A stretch of DNA of 64,000 nt. Origin: Bradyrhizobium sp. CIAT3101 (lineage in GTDB: Bacteria; Pseudomonadota; Alphaproteobacteria; Rhizobiales; Xanthobacteraceae). Position numbers and translations under genes: made by a program. How positions within the stretch are numbered: position 1 is the first letter of the stretch; each line of letters begins with the position of its first letter. The notes beneath the pieces are model-generated. The model was not told the origin of the DNA. It worked only from the letters and a program-made list of their open reading frames with translations, and searched no databases. Below are positions 41,364-50,484 of the stretch, piece after piece. The stretch covers positions 1,137,001 to 1,201,000 of the forward strand of contig NZ_CP121634.1 of the NCBI RefSeq assembly GCF_029714945.1. The letters are read 5' to 3'.

Positions 41364-41589
41364 GGCGCGTATGGGGCAAGAGACGGGGAAGCCGGCGGAC
41401 GCCGTCGGCTCCCTTGCGGGATCTGGCGGGGGTCAAAAGGCGGTGTCGACAATGGTTCTGTCGCTGGTCATCTCGCTACCAGCTGGCCAATCGTCAAGCT
41501 CCCGCGCTCATCTATAAGTGCGGCCGAGGCCGGTTGCAATTTCATGAAGCTGCGCCACAATTGGGTGATCTCCATTGAGGCGAAGGCGG

Positions 41590-42132
41590 ATGCAAGTGTT
41601 GACGCAAAGGCTGCTGCTTAGGCCATGGAGGGATTCAGACAGGCTGCCCTTCGCGCAGATGTCTCAGGATGCAGCCGTCATGGAATATCTCCGTCCACTC
41701 GCGACGCGGGAGGCATCTGACGCCTGGATCGATTTCCAGATCAGCCATCAGTCCTCTCACGGCTTCTGCATGTGGGCCGTGGAATCGAGAGCATCCGGCG
41801 CATTCATGGGGGCTGTCGGATTATTGCGCATCGGCTTTGTCGCGAGCTTCACGCCGGCTGTCGAAGTCGGCTGGCGGCTGGCGAGGCCGTTCTGGGGGCA
41901 GGGATTTGCCGTCGAGGCTGCGCGAGCGTCGGTTCAATTCGGTTTCGACGAGCTTCATCTCGCAGAGATCGTAGCACATGCGGGCATCCGAAACATTCGA
42001 TCAAGGCGCCTGATGGCGAAGCTCGGGATGTCCCACGACAGTGCAGCGGATTTTGACCATCCCCGTATCCCGGAAGGTGATCCCTTGCGGCGGCAAGTCC
42101 TTTATCGACTGACGCGAGAGGCGTGGATCTGA
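41590..42132 (+). CDS. GNAT family N-acetyltransferase (RimJ/RimL type)
   Basis: The product is 180 residues from the ATG at 41590; an ATG five codons earlier is possible. The pattern begins TQRLLLRPWRDSDRLPFAQM, then EYLRPL, and the acetyl-CoA site is VGWRLARPFWGQGFAVEAA, equivalent to the Q/R-x-x-G-x-G/A box. It resembles ribosomal-protein or aminoglycoside-type acetyltransferases. Substrate unknown. It is preceded by a 225-base gap. Confidence 0.9.
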   Translation: MQVLTQRLLLRPWRDSDRLPFAQMSQDAAVMEYLRPLATREASDAWIDFQISHQSSHGFCMWAVESRASGAFMGAVGLLRIGFVASFTPAVEVGWRLARPFWGQGFAVEAARASVQFGFDELHLAEIVAHAGIRNIRSRRLMAKLGMSHDSAADFDHPRIPEGDPLRRQVLYRLTREAWI

Positions 42133-42181
42133 TGCTCTATCGGCGGATCTCGAAGTAAGCCTTTCCCCCTCGAGGACAGCG

Positions 42182-43033
42182 CTACTGCGCCTCGGCGATC
42201 TTCGGTCCGGATGACAGCATCTGCGCATTGGCTGCCGAGGGCCGCTTCGACGGCGATGCCGGATCAGGCGACCGGACCGCGGCGTCGGGCGTCGCGCGGG
42301 CAGCAGCTGGTGGAAGCACGATCACTTTCGCGCCGACCTTCACCCGTTCGTAGAGGTCCGTGACGTCGTCGTTGGTCAGGCGGATACAGCCGGACGAGAC
42401 CCGCTTGCCGATCGTATCGGGCTTGTTGGTGCCGTGAATTCGATACTCGGTCTCGCCGAGATACATCGCCCGGGCGCCGAGCGGGTTGGTGGGACCGCCT
42501 GCCATGAACCGCGGCAGATAGGGCTGACGCACGAGCATCTCTGTAGGCGGACGCCAATCCGGCCATTCGGTCTTGCGGGCCACGGTCTGCTCGCCGGACC
42601 ATGTGAAACCTTCGCGGCCGACGCCGATGCCGTAGCGCATCGCTTGGCCGTCGTTCAGAACGAGATAGAGGAACGTGTTCTTGGTATCGATGATCACGGT
42701 GCCCGGCGTCTGGTGACTGGCGTAGTCAACCACCTGCCGGACAAATGCTCCGGGACCATCGGCGGCTTTTGGCGGTTCGACCAGAGGGGCCGGAGCCGGG
42801 GCGGGCACCGGAGCCGGCGTTGGCGCTGAGACATGAGCCGGAGTTGCCACGTAAACCGCAGATGACGATGCCTGGGCCTCGTGCACGGACGACTTCCGCG
42901 TCGGTTGAACTGTCTCTGGGTGAGACAGCAAGCCGTACCCCAGCGCGGCGACGGCCACAGCGCCAATGGCAACTCTCGCGGCCATTGGTACTGCGAGCGT
43001 CTCCGCCTTTCCACGCTTGGCCCGCTTCGCCAT
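42182..43033 (-). CDS. L,D-transpeptidase (YkuD domain)
   Basis: The product is 283 residues from the ATG at 43033. An N-terminal basic segment and one membrane helix (AARVAIGAVAVAALGYGLLS) anchor it; a Pro/Ala-rich linker (PTPAPVPAPAPAP) spans the periplasm. The YkuD domain begins near GTVIIDTKNTFLYLVLNDGQ and carries the catalytic motif HGTNKPDTIGKRVSSGCIRL with the active Cys; the residue before SGC is Ser, where most have His. It makes 3-3 crosslinks or attaches proteins to peptidoglycan. Length is normal. Confidence 0.93.
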   Translation of the reverse strand: MAKRAKRGKAETLAVPMAARVAIGAVAVAALGYGLLSHPETVQPTRKSSVHEAQASSSAVYVATPAHVSAPTPAPVPAPAPAPLVEPPKAADGPGAFVRQVVDYASHQTPGTVIIDTKNTFLYLVLNDGQAMRYGIGVGREGFTWSGEQTVARKTEWPDWRPPTEMLVRQPYLPRFMAGGPTNPLGARAMYLGETEYRIHGTNKPDTIGKRVSSGCIRLTNDDVTDLYERVKVGAKVIVLPPAAARATPDAAVRSPDPASPSKRPSAANAQMLSSGPKIAEAQ

Positions 43034-43175
43034 ATTTCTCTCCGGATCACGATGCCCGGAAGAGGTACCCAGCAAATTTTAAGAAACCTCGAAGCGATTT
43101 CCGTTCGGGCTGGAACCGTTAAACGTCGTTAACGCCAGCTCCTGTTCGGCCGTGCAGGCGTTGGGAGCAACGCAT

Positions 43176-43421
43176 TCAGCAACCCCGGCAAATGCCGCTG
43201 ATCTTGCGGTCGACATTGGCATCCTCCTGATCGAGGAAATCCAAGGGACCCATCGTCGTTGCCGGGATATCGGCGGCGTGCGGCTGGCGATGGCCGACCG
43301 GCGCTGTCCAGGGTCTTGTGGTCGTTTCCTTTCCGGCCACCGATGGATGGAACGATTGCGCAGACGCGGCGCCGATCGTCGATGCGAGGACGAGCGCAAC
43401 CAACAGTTTTGAGGTGATCAT
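43176..43421 (-). CDS. Small secreted protein of unknown function
   Basis: The product is 81 residues from the ATG at 43421. Signal peptide MITSKLLVALVLASTIGAAS is cleaved after ASA. The rest is short and contains TTRPWTAPVGHRQPH and a C-terminal MGPLDFLDQEDANVDRKISGICRGC tail with two Cys. Proteins of this size and tail occur in Bradyrhizobium, function unknown. It is isolated on the minus strand upstream of the transpeptidase gene. Confidence 0.6.
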   Translation of the reverse strand: MITSKLLVALVLASTIGAASAQSFHPSVAGKETTTRPWTAPVGHRQPHAADIPATTMGPLDFLDQEDANVDRKISGICRGC

Positions 43422-43550
43422 CGCGGCCTCCAGATGCCATTCCGCGCGCAATGCGCGGTTCTGACATTCAGATTTGCGTCGGAGACCCGTTATTCCGCTC
43501 GTAGCGGAGGCGTGATGCCGCCGTGACCGAGCCTTCCGGCCGGCGTCGCG

Positions 43551-43760
43551 TCAAACCGGCGCCTTCCTGCCGATCAGGCCGAACACGATCATGACGAGGC
43601 TGATGCCGCCGACGACGCCGGAGACCTCTCCGACCGTGCGCATCAGGGCGACAGGATCATTGGACCACAGCGTCATGTCGCGCATCGACAGGAAGAACAG
43701 CACGGCCAGCACCAGCAGCACGGTGCCCACCGCAATCAATCGCCAGTTTCGCTGTCGCAT
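43551..43760 (-). CDS. Small two-helix membrane protein
   Basis: The product is 69 residues from the ATG at 43760, which has GGGGAG upstream; a GTG three codons earlier is possible. Two membrane helices, LIAVGTVLLVLAVLFFLS and VSGVVGGISLVMIVFGLI, flank a short loop with MTLWSNDPVALM. The C-terminus is GRKAPV. No family is known. Confidence 0.6.
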   Translation of the reverse strand: MRQRNWRLIAVGTVLLVLAVLFFLSMRDMTLWSNDPVALMRTVGEVSGVVGGISLVMIVFGLIGRKAPV

Positions 43761-43915
43761 GCGAGACACTCCCCGTATCGCCCGCGGACGGGCGAAGCCG
43801 CTTACCCTGCAGGAGATAGTGTCGCCGAGGCCGGATCGGGTTCAACTGAAGCGGTGGTGCTTGATCCAAAGCGGATGGGTTCTGATTGACTCGATGCGCG
43901 CCCGGAACCCGAATT

Positions 43916-44051
43916 ACCTCTCCCGTAGGGAGAGGTCGGATCGCATCGAAAGATGCGAGCCGGGTGAGGGCTTACGGTCTCACCGTACGTTGCGGCCCCT
44001 CACCCGGATTGCTGCGCAATCCGACCTCTCCCCGCTGGGGAGAGGTGAACC
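43916..44051. repeat. Palindromic intergenic repeat (CCTCTCCC type)
   Basis: CCTCTCCCGTAGGGAGAGG at 43918 and CCTCTCCCCGCTGGGGAGAG at 44026 are self-complementary ends, with GCCGGGTGAGGG and CCCTCACCCGG pairing inside. It lies directly upstream of the racemase gene, so it is in the leader of that transcript. It is the same class as 26951-27073. Confidence 0.8.
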
Positions 44052-44139
44052 GGGACTGTTCACTTACTCATTTCATGATGTGACATGCCGCGATCTCTTC
44101 GTCTACGATCCGATCGCGCTACGTTTCGGAGACGCCAAG

Positions 44140-44829
44140 ATGCGAACCATCGGCCTGATCGGCGGCATGAGCTGGGAGAGCACCGCGCTCTATTACAAGC
44201 TCATCAACGAACGCGTCCGCGATCGCATGGGCAAGCTGCATTCGGCGCCGCTGCTGCTGTATTCCTACGACTTCCAGGAGATCAAGGAGATGCAATATTC
44301 CGGCCGCTGGGCCTATGCGGCGGCAAGCCTTGCGGACGTGGCCAGGCGGCTCGAAGGCGCGGGCGCCGGTGCAATCATTCTGTGCACCAACACGATGCAC
44401 AAGCTGGCGCCCGAACTCACCGCGCAGCTGACCATACCCTTCATTCACATCGGCGACGCAACGGCGCAACGCATTCGGGCCAAGGGATATCGGCGGGTCG
44501 GCCTGCTCGGGACAAAGTTCACGATGGAGGAAGATTTCTACACCGACCGTCTGCGTGCGCATGATCTCGATGTTCTGATTCCGTCTGCCGACGAGCGCGC
44601 CGACGTGAACCGCATCATCTACGACGAGCTATGTCTCGGCGTCGTCGCAGCGCCCTCGCGTCGCCGCTATCAGGACGTGATGGCCGCGCTGGTGGCGCGC
44701 GGCGCCGAGTGCATCATCCTCGGCTGCACCGAGATCACGATGCTGGTGGGGGCCGCCGATACGTCGGTCGAGACGTTCGACACGACGGCCATTCACGCGG
44801 AGACGGCGGCGGATTTTGCGATCGGGTGA
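44140..44829 (+). CDS. Aspartate/glutamate racemase family protein
   Basis: The product is 229 residues from the ATG at 44140; an open frame extends far upstream through a repeat but has no start signal. The family signatures are MRTIGLIGGMSWESTALYY at the N-terminus, the first catalytic Cys in IILCTNTMHK, and the second in ILGCTEITML. Both Cys are present, so it should interconvert an acidic amino acid's enantiomers. It is soluble. The RidA gene follows, and a stranded copy of this gene's 3' end is at 51310. Confidence 0.93.
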   Translation: MRTIGLIGGMSWESTALYYKLINERVRDRMGKLHSAPLLLYSYDFQEIKEMQYSGRWAYAAASLADVARRLEGAGAGAIILCTNTMHKLAPELTAQLTIPFIHIGDATAQRIRAKGYRRVGLLGTKFTMEEDFYTDRLRAHDLDVLIPSADERADVNRIIYDELCLGVVAAPSRRRYQDVMAALVARGAECIILGCTEITMLVGAADTSVETFDTTAIHAETAADFAIG

Positions 44830-44931
44830 GGGCAATGTCGGTGGAGGCTCGATAGGTCGATTTTCCCATTGCCGGCTTTCTGCTCTACTGTCGTGGCGCC
44901 GCTGACTGGCGCTCTGGCCAAGGGAGCTCTC

Positions 44932-45354
44932 ATGAGCCGAACGATGCATATTCCCACCGGAATCTTCGATAGCTCGCGATATGGCTTCGCGCAGGTCGCT
45001 ACTGTCCCCACACCGTTCGGCGATATCGTGCATGTGTCCGGCCAGGTGGCCTGGGACGCAGATCAGAACGTCATTGGAGCCGGCGACATCGGTCGTCAAC
45101 TCAGCAAGAGTCTCGAAAACCTCAGCGTTGCACTGGGGGCGGTTGGTGCGACCCTCGATCAGGTCGGTGCGTTGCGGCTCTACATCAAGCAAAGCCACAT
45201 GCACGAGGGCGAGGCAATCAGCGCTGCTCTCAAATCGGTGTTCGGCGATAACCCGCCGTGCACAACCTGGATTGGAGTGCCAAGCCTCGCCAGGGAGCAA
45301 TTCCTTGTCGAGGTGGAGCCGTCGGCGGTTTTTCTTGTGCGAGGCGGCGGATAG
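44932..45354 (+). CDS. RidA (YjgF/YER057c/UK114) family protein
   Basis: The product is 140 residues from the ATG at 44932, with GGGAGC upstream. The fold motifs are IVHVSGQVAWDADQNVIGAGDIGRQLSKSLENLSVALGAVGATLDQV, then a PPCTTWIGVPSLAREQFLVEVE end. The canonical Arg of enamine/imine deaminases near the end is in SLAREQF, which suggests reactive imine hydrolysis, as with other RidA proteins. It lies 102 bases after an amino-acid racemase, a common partner for imine removal. Confidence 0.9.
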   Translation: MSRTMHIPTGIFDSSRYGFAQVATVPTPFGDIVHVSGQVAWDADQNVIGAGDIGRQLSKSLENLSVALGAVGATLDQVGALRLYIKQSHMHEGEAISAALKSVFGDNPPCTTWIGVPSLAREQFLVEVEPSAVFLVRGGG

Positions 45355-45382
45355 CAGCTCTGGGGCCGGACGCGGATATCGA

Positions 45383-45450
45383 CCCGGGCGCGCCACCCGT
45401 CAAACTCCCAAGTGCCGGCCCCTGACCGCAGTCGTTAAGTGGTGCAGCTT
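45383..45450 (+). repeat. Direct repeat D, copy 1
   Basis: About 68 bases starting CCCGGGCGCGCCACCCGT and including CCCAAGTGCCGGCCCC and GTTAAGTGGTG match 50238-50309 in the same orientation with a few changes. Between the copies are the beta-lactamase-fold, ABC-binding and TPR-glycosyltransferase genes. Not palindromic overall. Confidence 0.82.
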
Positions 45451-45562
45451 GTAGGATGGGTAGAGCGAAGCGAAACCCATCAAACTTCCTTCACGATCGG
45501 GTCGAGCTAGTGCGCCCGTCTGTTTAGACGATGGGTTTCGCAACGGCTCAACCCATCCTACG
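45451..45562. repeat. Palindromic intergenic repeat (GTAGGATGGG type)
   Basis: GTAGGATGGGTAGAGCG at 45451 and GGCTCAACCCATCCTAC at 45546 are inverted arms, with CGAAACCCAT/ATGGGTTTCG pairs inside. It is a relative of the element at 19100, with the G-rich core altered. It lies between RidA and the serine hydrolase gene. Confidence 0.8.
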
Positions 45563-45635
45563 TGCACCATGCTGACACCGTCTAGCCGTGGTGATAGCAT
45601 GCTCTCCTTACATGCCTGCAAAGTCGTTCTGGTAA

Positions 45636-46973
45636 ATGCGTACGCAAGAACGTTTGAGGAGGCTAAGTCCAGTGAACTGGGGAGCGCTCTGCACGCCGCG
45701 CGGTTGCTGCAGGCTTTTCTTGCCCGTGATCGTTGTCTCCGCGGTCTGGACGCCCTTGGCATGCGCAGAGGACGTCCAAAGCTCTTCCGGCGCGGCGGCA
45801 CCGGCTTTTTCAAATAGCGGCCCCGATGCTGATATCTACGGCGCGGCGTCCGGCTATCCAAAGGGCACGCGGGCGACCACCACACAGCTTGACAAGCTCG
45901 TCGGAGCCTACAGCCACTTCGACGAGATTTACCCCTCTCGCCGGATCAGTCGCGCGGCGGTACCCTGGCAATTCAAGCGCGCATCAGAGCCATCAATCGC
46001 CTACAGTTTTGGCACCGAGCGGCTGAGCATCGGGGATTACCTCAAGCGAAACCCGGTGACAGGGCTCCTGATCGCCAGGGACGACACCATCCTGTACGAG
46101 CACTATCAATATTCGCGGACCGATCACGACCGCCTTCTTTCGCAATCGATGGCCAAGACGCTGGTGTCGATGCTGGTCGGCATCGCGGTCTCGGAGGGAC
46201 GGATCAAGTCGATCGACGACCTTACCTCAACTTATGTCCCTGGCCTCTCGGGAACGGAATATGGAAACACATCCATCCGAGCCTTGCTGAATATGTCGTC
46301 GGGCGTCGAGTTTTCGGAAGTCTATGACGGGCACGACGATATAGCCCGGCTTGGGCGAGCGTTGTTCGTTGAAGAGACAAAAGATCCTGCCGCCGTCATT
46401 GCGCAATTCAATACCCGAATCGCGCCGCCGGGGACCAGATGGCACTACGCAAGCGTGGAAACCGAGATCCTGGGCCTGGTCCTGCGCTCCGCCACGGGCA
46501 CGCCGGTTGCCGACTATCTCCACGATCGGATCTGGGATGCCATCGGCACCGAAGCGGATGCTTCATGGGCGATAGATGGCAGCGGCCAGGAGATCGCGTT
46601 TTGCTGCTTCAACGCGACCTTGCGCGACTATGCGCGCCTGGGCCGGCTGCTTGCACACGACGGCGCTTGGGAAGGTCGTCAGCTGATCCCCCGGCAGTGG
46701 TTGTTGGATGCCACGACCGTCAGGCCGAGCGACGGCTATCTTGCTCCGAGCGTGGCCACACCCTATTTCGGCTATGGCTATCAGGTGTGGCTCCTCCCTG
46801 GCGAGCAGCGCAGATTTGCTCTGCTTGGCATACGCGGTCAGGTCATCCTGGTCGATCCCGTCTCGAAGCTTGTGATGGTGCACACTGCCGTTCGTCAGAA
46901 GCCGTCCGAGCCGGGAGCGCTCAGAGAACCGCTCGCGCTGTGGTTCGCGGTGCTTCAGCAAGTCGGGCAATGA
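45636..46973 (+). CDS. Serine hydrolase of the beta-lactamase fold
   Basis: This 445-residue protein has a hydrophobic signal region (LFLPVIVVSAVWTPLAC, then AED). The S-x-x-K motif is S171-M-A-K174, and the Y-x-N position is Y271-A-S. It has the class C-like layout: LLIARDDTILYEHYQYS, LVSMLVGIAV, and a late GYGYQVWLLPG. The substrate is unknown. It is larger than the paralog at 36856 and lacks the Y-N-N form. It begins about 70 bases after a palindromic repeat. Confidence 0.85.
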   Translation: MRTQERLRRLSPVNWGALCTPRGCCRLFLPVIVVSAVWTPLACAEDVQSSSGAAAPAFSNSGPDADIYGAASGYPKGTRATTTQLDKLVGAYSHFDEIYPSRRISRAAVPWQFKRASEPSIAYSFGTERLSIGDYLKRNPVTGLLIARDDTILYEHYQYSRTDHDRLLSQSMAKTLVSMLVGIAVSEGRIKSIDDLTSTYVPGLSGTEYGNTSIRALLNMSSGVEFSEVYDGHDDIARLGRALFVEETKDPAAVIAQFNTRIAPPGTRWHYASVETEILGLVLRSATGTPVADYLHDRIWDAIGTEADASWAIDGSGQEIAFCCFNATLRDYARLGRLLAHDGAWEGRQLIPRQWLLDATTVRPSDGYLAPSVATPYFGYGYQVWLLPGEQRRFALLGIRGQVILVDPVSKLVMVHTAVRQKPSEPGALREPLALWFAVLQQVGQ

Positions 46974-47002
46974 CGATTTGCCACGGTTTATGAGCGAGAC
47001 CC

Positions 47003-47998
47003 ATGAAGCGGCGAGAACTTCTTGGTGTTATTGGCGGAGCGGCAGCATGGCCGCTTGGGGTGCGGGCGCAGCAACCCAAGAAAATACCTCGAATTGGCCT
47101 CATGGTGACGGGTGCGATCGAATCTCCCGAGGCGCGCGCAGCCCTCAAAGCCTTCGACCAAGGACTACGCGAATTTGGTTATATCGATGGTCAGAACGTG
47201 CTCGTAGAGACTCGAGCTGCAGGCCTGAAGGTCGAACGGTTTCCGGCTCTGGCGATTGAACTGGTCCGACTTAACGTGGATCTCATCGTCGCTTCGAATA
47301 CGCCCGCCGCGCGGGCCGCACAGCAAGCGACCACCACAATTCCCATTGTCGTGCCGGTTATGGGCGATCCTGTGGGGGATGGGCTGGTGGCCAGCCTCGC
47401 TCGACCGGGGGGCAACATCACTGGGTTGACCTTCCTCGGCCCGCAGCTTGTGCCCAAGCGCTTAGCACTGCTCAAGGAAGCGCTACCCACGGCCTCGCGG
47501 GTGGCCGCTCTTTGGCATCCCGGCGCCTATGGCGAGCGCACGATGAATGACATGATGGCGGAAGCAAAAGAGGCGGCACTAACCCTGGGAGTGCAGCTCC
47601 GACTTGTTGCTGTGCACGCCCCCGACGATTTGGATCTCGCATTTTCAACGATCATTGGAGAACGTGCGGATGCCATTCTCATATTTCCGAGCCCGATGCT
47701 TTTCAATCAACGAAAACGCATTGTCGACCTCGCGACACCGCGTCGGTTGCCTATAGTGGCTATGGGAAAAGAGTTTGTACAACTCGGTGGGTTCATATCC
47801 TATGGAGCGGACATTATGGACTTCAACCGGCGCTGCGTCGCCTATGTTGATAAGATACTTAAAGGCGCGAAGCCTGCTGACTTGCCGGTTGAACAACCAA
47901 CCAAGTTTGAACTTTTCATCAATCTCAAAACTGCAAAAACGTTTGGAATCGACATCCCACCTTCGCTGGTCGCTCGCGCAGACGAGGTGATCGAATGA
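47003..47998 (+). CDS. ABC transporter substrate-binding protein (COG2984/TrpX-like)
   Basis: This 331-residue protein has a Tat-like signal (MKRRELLGVIGGAAAWPLGV, then RAQ). The mature part follows the COG2984 type I fold: PRIGLMVTGAIESPEARAA, DGQNVLVETRAAGL, DLIVASNTPAARAAQQATT-PIVVPVMGDPVGDGLVASLARPGGNITG and KFELFINLKTAKTFGIDIPPSL at the end. This family is very abundant in Bradyrhizobium, often as orphan binding proteins; no permease or ATPase gene is adjacent here. It follows the serine hydrolase by 29 bases. Confidence 0.92.
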   Translation: MKRRELLGVIGGAAAWPLGVRAQQPKKIPRIGLMVTGAIESPEARAALKAFDQGLREFGYIDGQNVLVETRAAGLKVERFPALAIELVRLNVDLIVASNTPAARAAQQATTTIPIVVPVMGDPVGDGLVASLARPGGNITGLTFLGPQLVPKRLALLKEALPTASRVAALWHPGAYGERTMNDMMAEAKEAALTLGVQLRLVAVHAPDDLDLAFSTIIGERADAILIFPSPMLFNQRKRIVDLATPRRLPIVAMGKEFVQLGGFISYGADIMDFNRRCVAYVDKILKGAKPADLPVEQPTKFELFINLKTAKTFGIDIPPSLVARADEVIE

Positions 47999-48266
47999 AA
48001 GTGCTCACTTCCGAAATTGGCCCATCTGCGGAGTTGCGTCTCATCTGACTGAGGTCCGCTCGTCGCGGCAGGGCGGACCGCATTTGCTCAACCCGAGTTT
48101 TCGCATTTTGACCCATAGCCGACCACTCATCAGCTTTTAGCGGAGTTGGTTCCGACCGCGCCTTGGAGTATTTTTTGGTCGCAACCAATGAGCGAGGTTT
48201 TTTGGCCGCCGTGACGACGAATCATCTAGAGGTAGAGAGACCTGTTGTCTGGACTTGGAATTTGGA
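47999..48266. other. Intergenic region
   Basis: About 268 bases without a recognised gene, relatively AT-rich at the end. It presumably contains the promoter of the TPR glycosyltransferase. No repeat of the named families occurs in it. Confidence 0.45.
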
Positions 48267-50087
48267 ATGTCTCCCGGGAACCGCGGCCAAAAGCGGAACA
48301 AGGCACAGCCAGCCAAGAACCTGAGAGAGGCCAATCTTCGAGAGTCAGTCTCCGCCTATCTCAAGGAGGGGCGCCACCTTGATGCGCAGCGCCTTTGTGA
48401 GCAGGCCCTGTCGGCGTCTGGCGTGGACAAGGCCGAGATCCTGCATCTCATGGGCGAGGTCTTTTTCAGCGCAGGTCATTTCGGGCAGGCGGTCGAGTGG
48501 TTTTCGCAGGCGGTTCGAAGCGAACCTCGCCCACGCTATCTGGCGAACTTGGCGACAGCGTTGGCCAAGCAAGGGCGGATCGAACAGGCCCTGCAGGTGG
48601 CCGACAAGGCTGTTCAATTGGCGCCAGGCGACGCCTCGCTTTGGTCGCTCATGGGCAACCTCCTGATCGACGCGACCAGATCCTCTGACGCACTGCTTTG
48701 CTTCAAGCACGCATTTGAGCTCGATGGACATCTGTGGGAGGCGGCTTACAAGGCCGGCCACCTGCTACACGGGCTGGAGCAATTCGACGACGCTCTCACT
48801 TTTCTCGATCGCAGCATCCAAGCGAAGCCCGATCATGCTCCGTCGTTCCACATGCGGGCATTGGCGTTGAAGAGCCTGAAAAGGCTGGACGAGGCGCGCG
48901 CGGACAACATGCGCGCCATCGAGCTTGATCCGACCAACGCGGATACCCATGGCAACCTCGGCAACGTCCTGCAGGCGCTCGGTCAGCACGATCAGGCTGT
49001 CTTGTCGTTCGACCGGGCGCTGGCGATGGCGCCGCACATTGCACGAACCATCACCAACAGGGCGGCATCTCTTGTCGAGCTTCGCCGCCTCGACCAGGCC
49101 AGGACGGAATATGAACGTTCGCTGGCGATCGCCCCCGAATTGGCTGTCACGGAATGGAACCTCGCGCTGCTCCAGCTGCTGACTGGGGAATTCGAAAAGG
49201 GCTGGCGGGGGCGCGAAGCCCGATGGGAGATCCCGCATCTGTCTCGCGGCTATCCTCAGTTGGGTTCCCCGCGATGGCTCGGCGATGAGAGTATTGCCGG
49301 CAAGACCGTGCTTGTCTGTGCTGATGAAGGGCTGGGCGATACGATTCAGTTTGTCCGCTATATTCCCTTCCTTGCCGCGCAAGGTGCTCGCGTTGTCCTG
49401 TTGGTCGAGGAGTCCCTGGCGTCACTCTTTTCGGGCATGGACGGATTGGTCCAATGCGTTCTCAAGCGAGACGATTCCGTCCTGCCCGCCTTCGATTTTC
49501 ACTGTGCGCTCGACAGCCTGCCACTGATCTTCGGAACCACGCTCAACACGATTCCCTCGGCGCGCTCATACTTGCCGGCCGTTTCGCCAGATCGGATCGC
49601 GGATTGGGAAACGCGTCTTGGGCGGCGCGATCGACGCAGGATCGGATTGGTCTGGTCCGGAAATCCACGGCACTGGAACGACCGCAACCGCTCCGTGCCT
49701 CTCAGCGTCTTCAGCCGCCTGATGGATGTCGACGCACAGTTCGTCAGCCTGCAGAAGGACCCAAGGCCGCTCGACAAGCAGGTTCTCGATCAACGACCGG
49801 ATGTCGTCGATCTCACCGGCGACCTCGCTGATTTCTCTGATACGGCCGCGCTGATTTCGGCGCTCGATCTCGTCATTGCCGTTGACACAAGTGTCGCACA
49901 TCTGGCTGCAGCGCTCGGGTGCCCGACGTGGATCCTTCTTCCCTACGTTCCCGACTACCGATGGCTGCTCGGTCGGGACGACAGTCCCTGGTACCCCACC
50001 GTCCGCCTGTTCAGGCAAACAGAGGGCCGTGACTACGACAGCGTCATCGACCGCGTGCGCGAGGCGTTGACGTTACTGGACGGCTGA
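48267..50087 (+). CDS. TPR protein with glycosyltransferase-like C-terminal domain
   Basis: The product is 606 residues from the ATG at 48267; a TTG four codons earlier is possible. The first 300 residues are about seven to eight TPRs (SVSAYLKEGRHLDAQRLCEQAL, AGHFGQAVEWFSQAV, ALQALGQHDQAVLSFDRALAM). The rest reads like the glycosyltransferase family 9/41-like proteins fused to TPRs in rhizobia: VLVCADEGLGDTIQFVRYIPFLAAQGARVV, IGLVWSGNPRHWNDRNRSVPL, VIAVDTSVAHLAAALGCPTWILLPYVPDYRWLLGRDDSPWYP. Probable donor binding is in the last part. The acceptor is unknown. No signal peptide. Confidence 0.88.
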   Translation: MSPGNRGQKRNKAQPAKNLREANLRESVSAYLKEGRHLDAQRLCEQALSASGVDKAEILHLMGEVFFSAGHFGQAVEWFSQAVRSEPRPRYLANLATALAKQGRIEQALQVADKAVQLAPGDASLWSLMGNLLIDATRSSDALLCFKHAFELDGHLWEAAYKAGHLLHGLEQFDDALTFLDRSIQAKPDHAPSFHMRALALKSLKRLDEARADNMRAIELDPTNADTHGNLGNVLQALGQHDQAVLSFDRALAMAPHIARTITNRAASLVELRRLDQARTEYERSLAIAPELAVTEWNLALLQLLTGEFEKGWRGREARWEIPHLSRGYPQLGSPRWLGDESIAGKTVLVCADEGLGDTIQFVRYIPFLAAQGARVVLLVEESLASLFSGMDGLVQCVLKRDDSVLPAFDFHCALDSLPLIFGTTLNTIPSARSYLPAVSPDRIADWETRLGRRDRRRIGLVWSGNPRHWNDRNRSVPLSVFSRLMDVDAQFVSLQKDPRPLDKQVLDQRPDVVDLTGDLADFSDTAALISALDLVIAVDTSVAHLAAALGCPTWILLPYVPDYRWLLGRDDSPWYPTVRLFRQTEGRDYDSVIDRVREALTLLDG

Positions 50088-50237
50088 CGAATTTTTTGGG
50101 GTGCAGAGAGTCGGCTTAGATGAGAATCGCGATCTATGTCCGTCTTCGGGAGATAAGCCGACCAGCTCAAGTCGGTGCGGAAGTCAGCTGTGCCCCAAGC
50201 AGACCTGACTAACCAACTCACTGCGGCTTCGTGGCCG

Positions 50238-50309
50238 TCCCGGGCGCGCCACCCGTAAAATTCCCAAGTGCCGGCCCCCAGCCGCAGCCGTTAAGTGGTG
50301 GGGCTCGTG
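50238..50309 (+). repeat. Direct repeat D, copy 2
   Basis: This is the second copy of the 68-base repeat at 45383, starting CCCGGGCGCGCCACCCGT and ending GTTAAGTGGTGGGGCTCG. It is directly before the small HTH gene. The pair encloses about 4.8 kb. Confidence 0.82.
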
Positions 50310-50319
50310 GGGTCGCACC

Positions 50320-50484
50320 ATGAAAACACCAAAGCCAAAGCAATGGACCGAGCAGGAGATTCGGCGGTTGATCGCGCTGGCCCGGCGGGGCGTTGGCGCA
50401 TCGAAGATAGCCGCGGAATTGGGCCGTCACGCCGGATCAGTCAGGCGAATGGCGCGAGCGAAAGACATATTATTGAAGAAGTAG
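50320..50484 (+). CDS. Small Myb/SANT-like helix-turn-helix protein
   Basis: This 54-residue ORF starts MKTPKPKQWTEQEI and reads RRLIALARRGVGASKIAAELGRHAGSVRRMA, ending in a basic tail. The W-T-x-x-E start and S-K-I-A-x-x-L-G-R turn are the homeodomain-like/Myb-type pattern, as in small DNA-binding proteins and GcrA-like N-termini. It is short but complete, with codon use like its neighbours. The ribosome site is weak (GGGG at some distance). It follows repeat D and may be a regulator; no target is known. Confidence 0.65.
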   Translation: MKTPKPKQWTEQEIRRLIALARRGVGASKIAAELGRHAGSVRRMARAKDILLKK

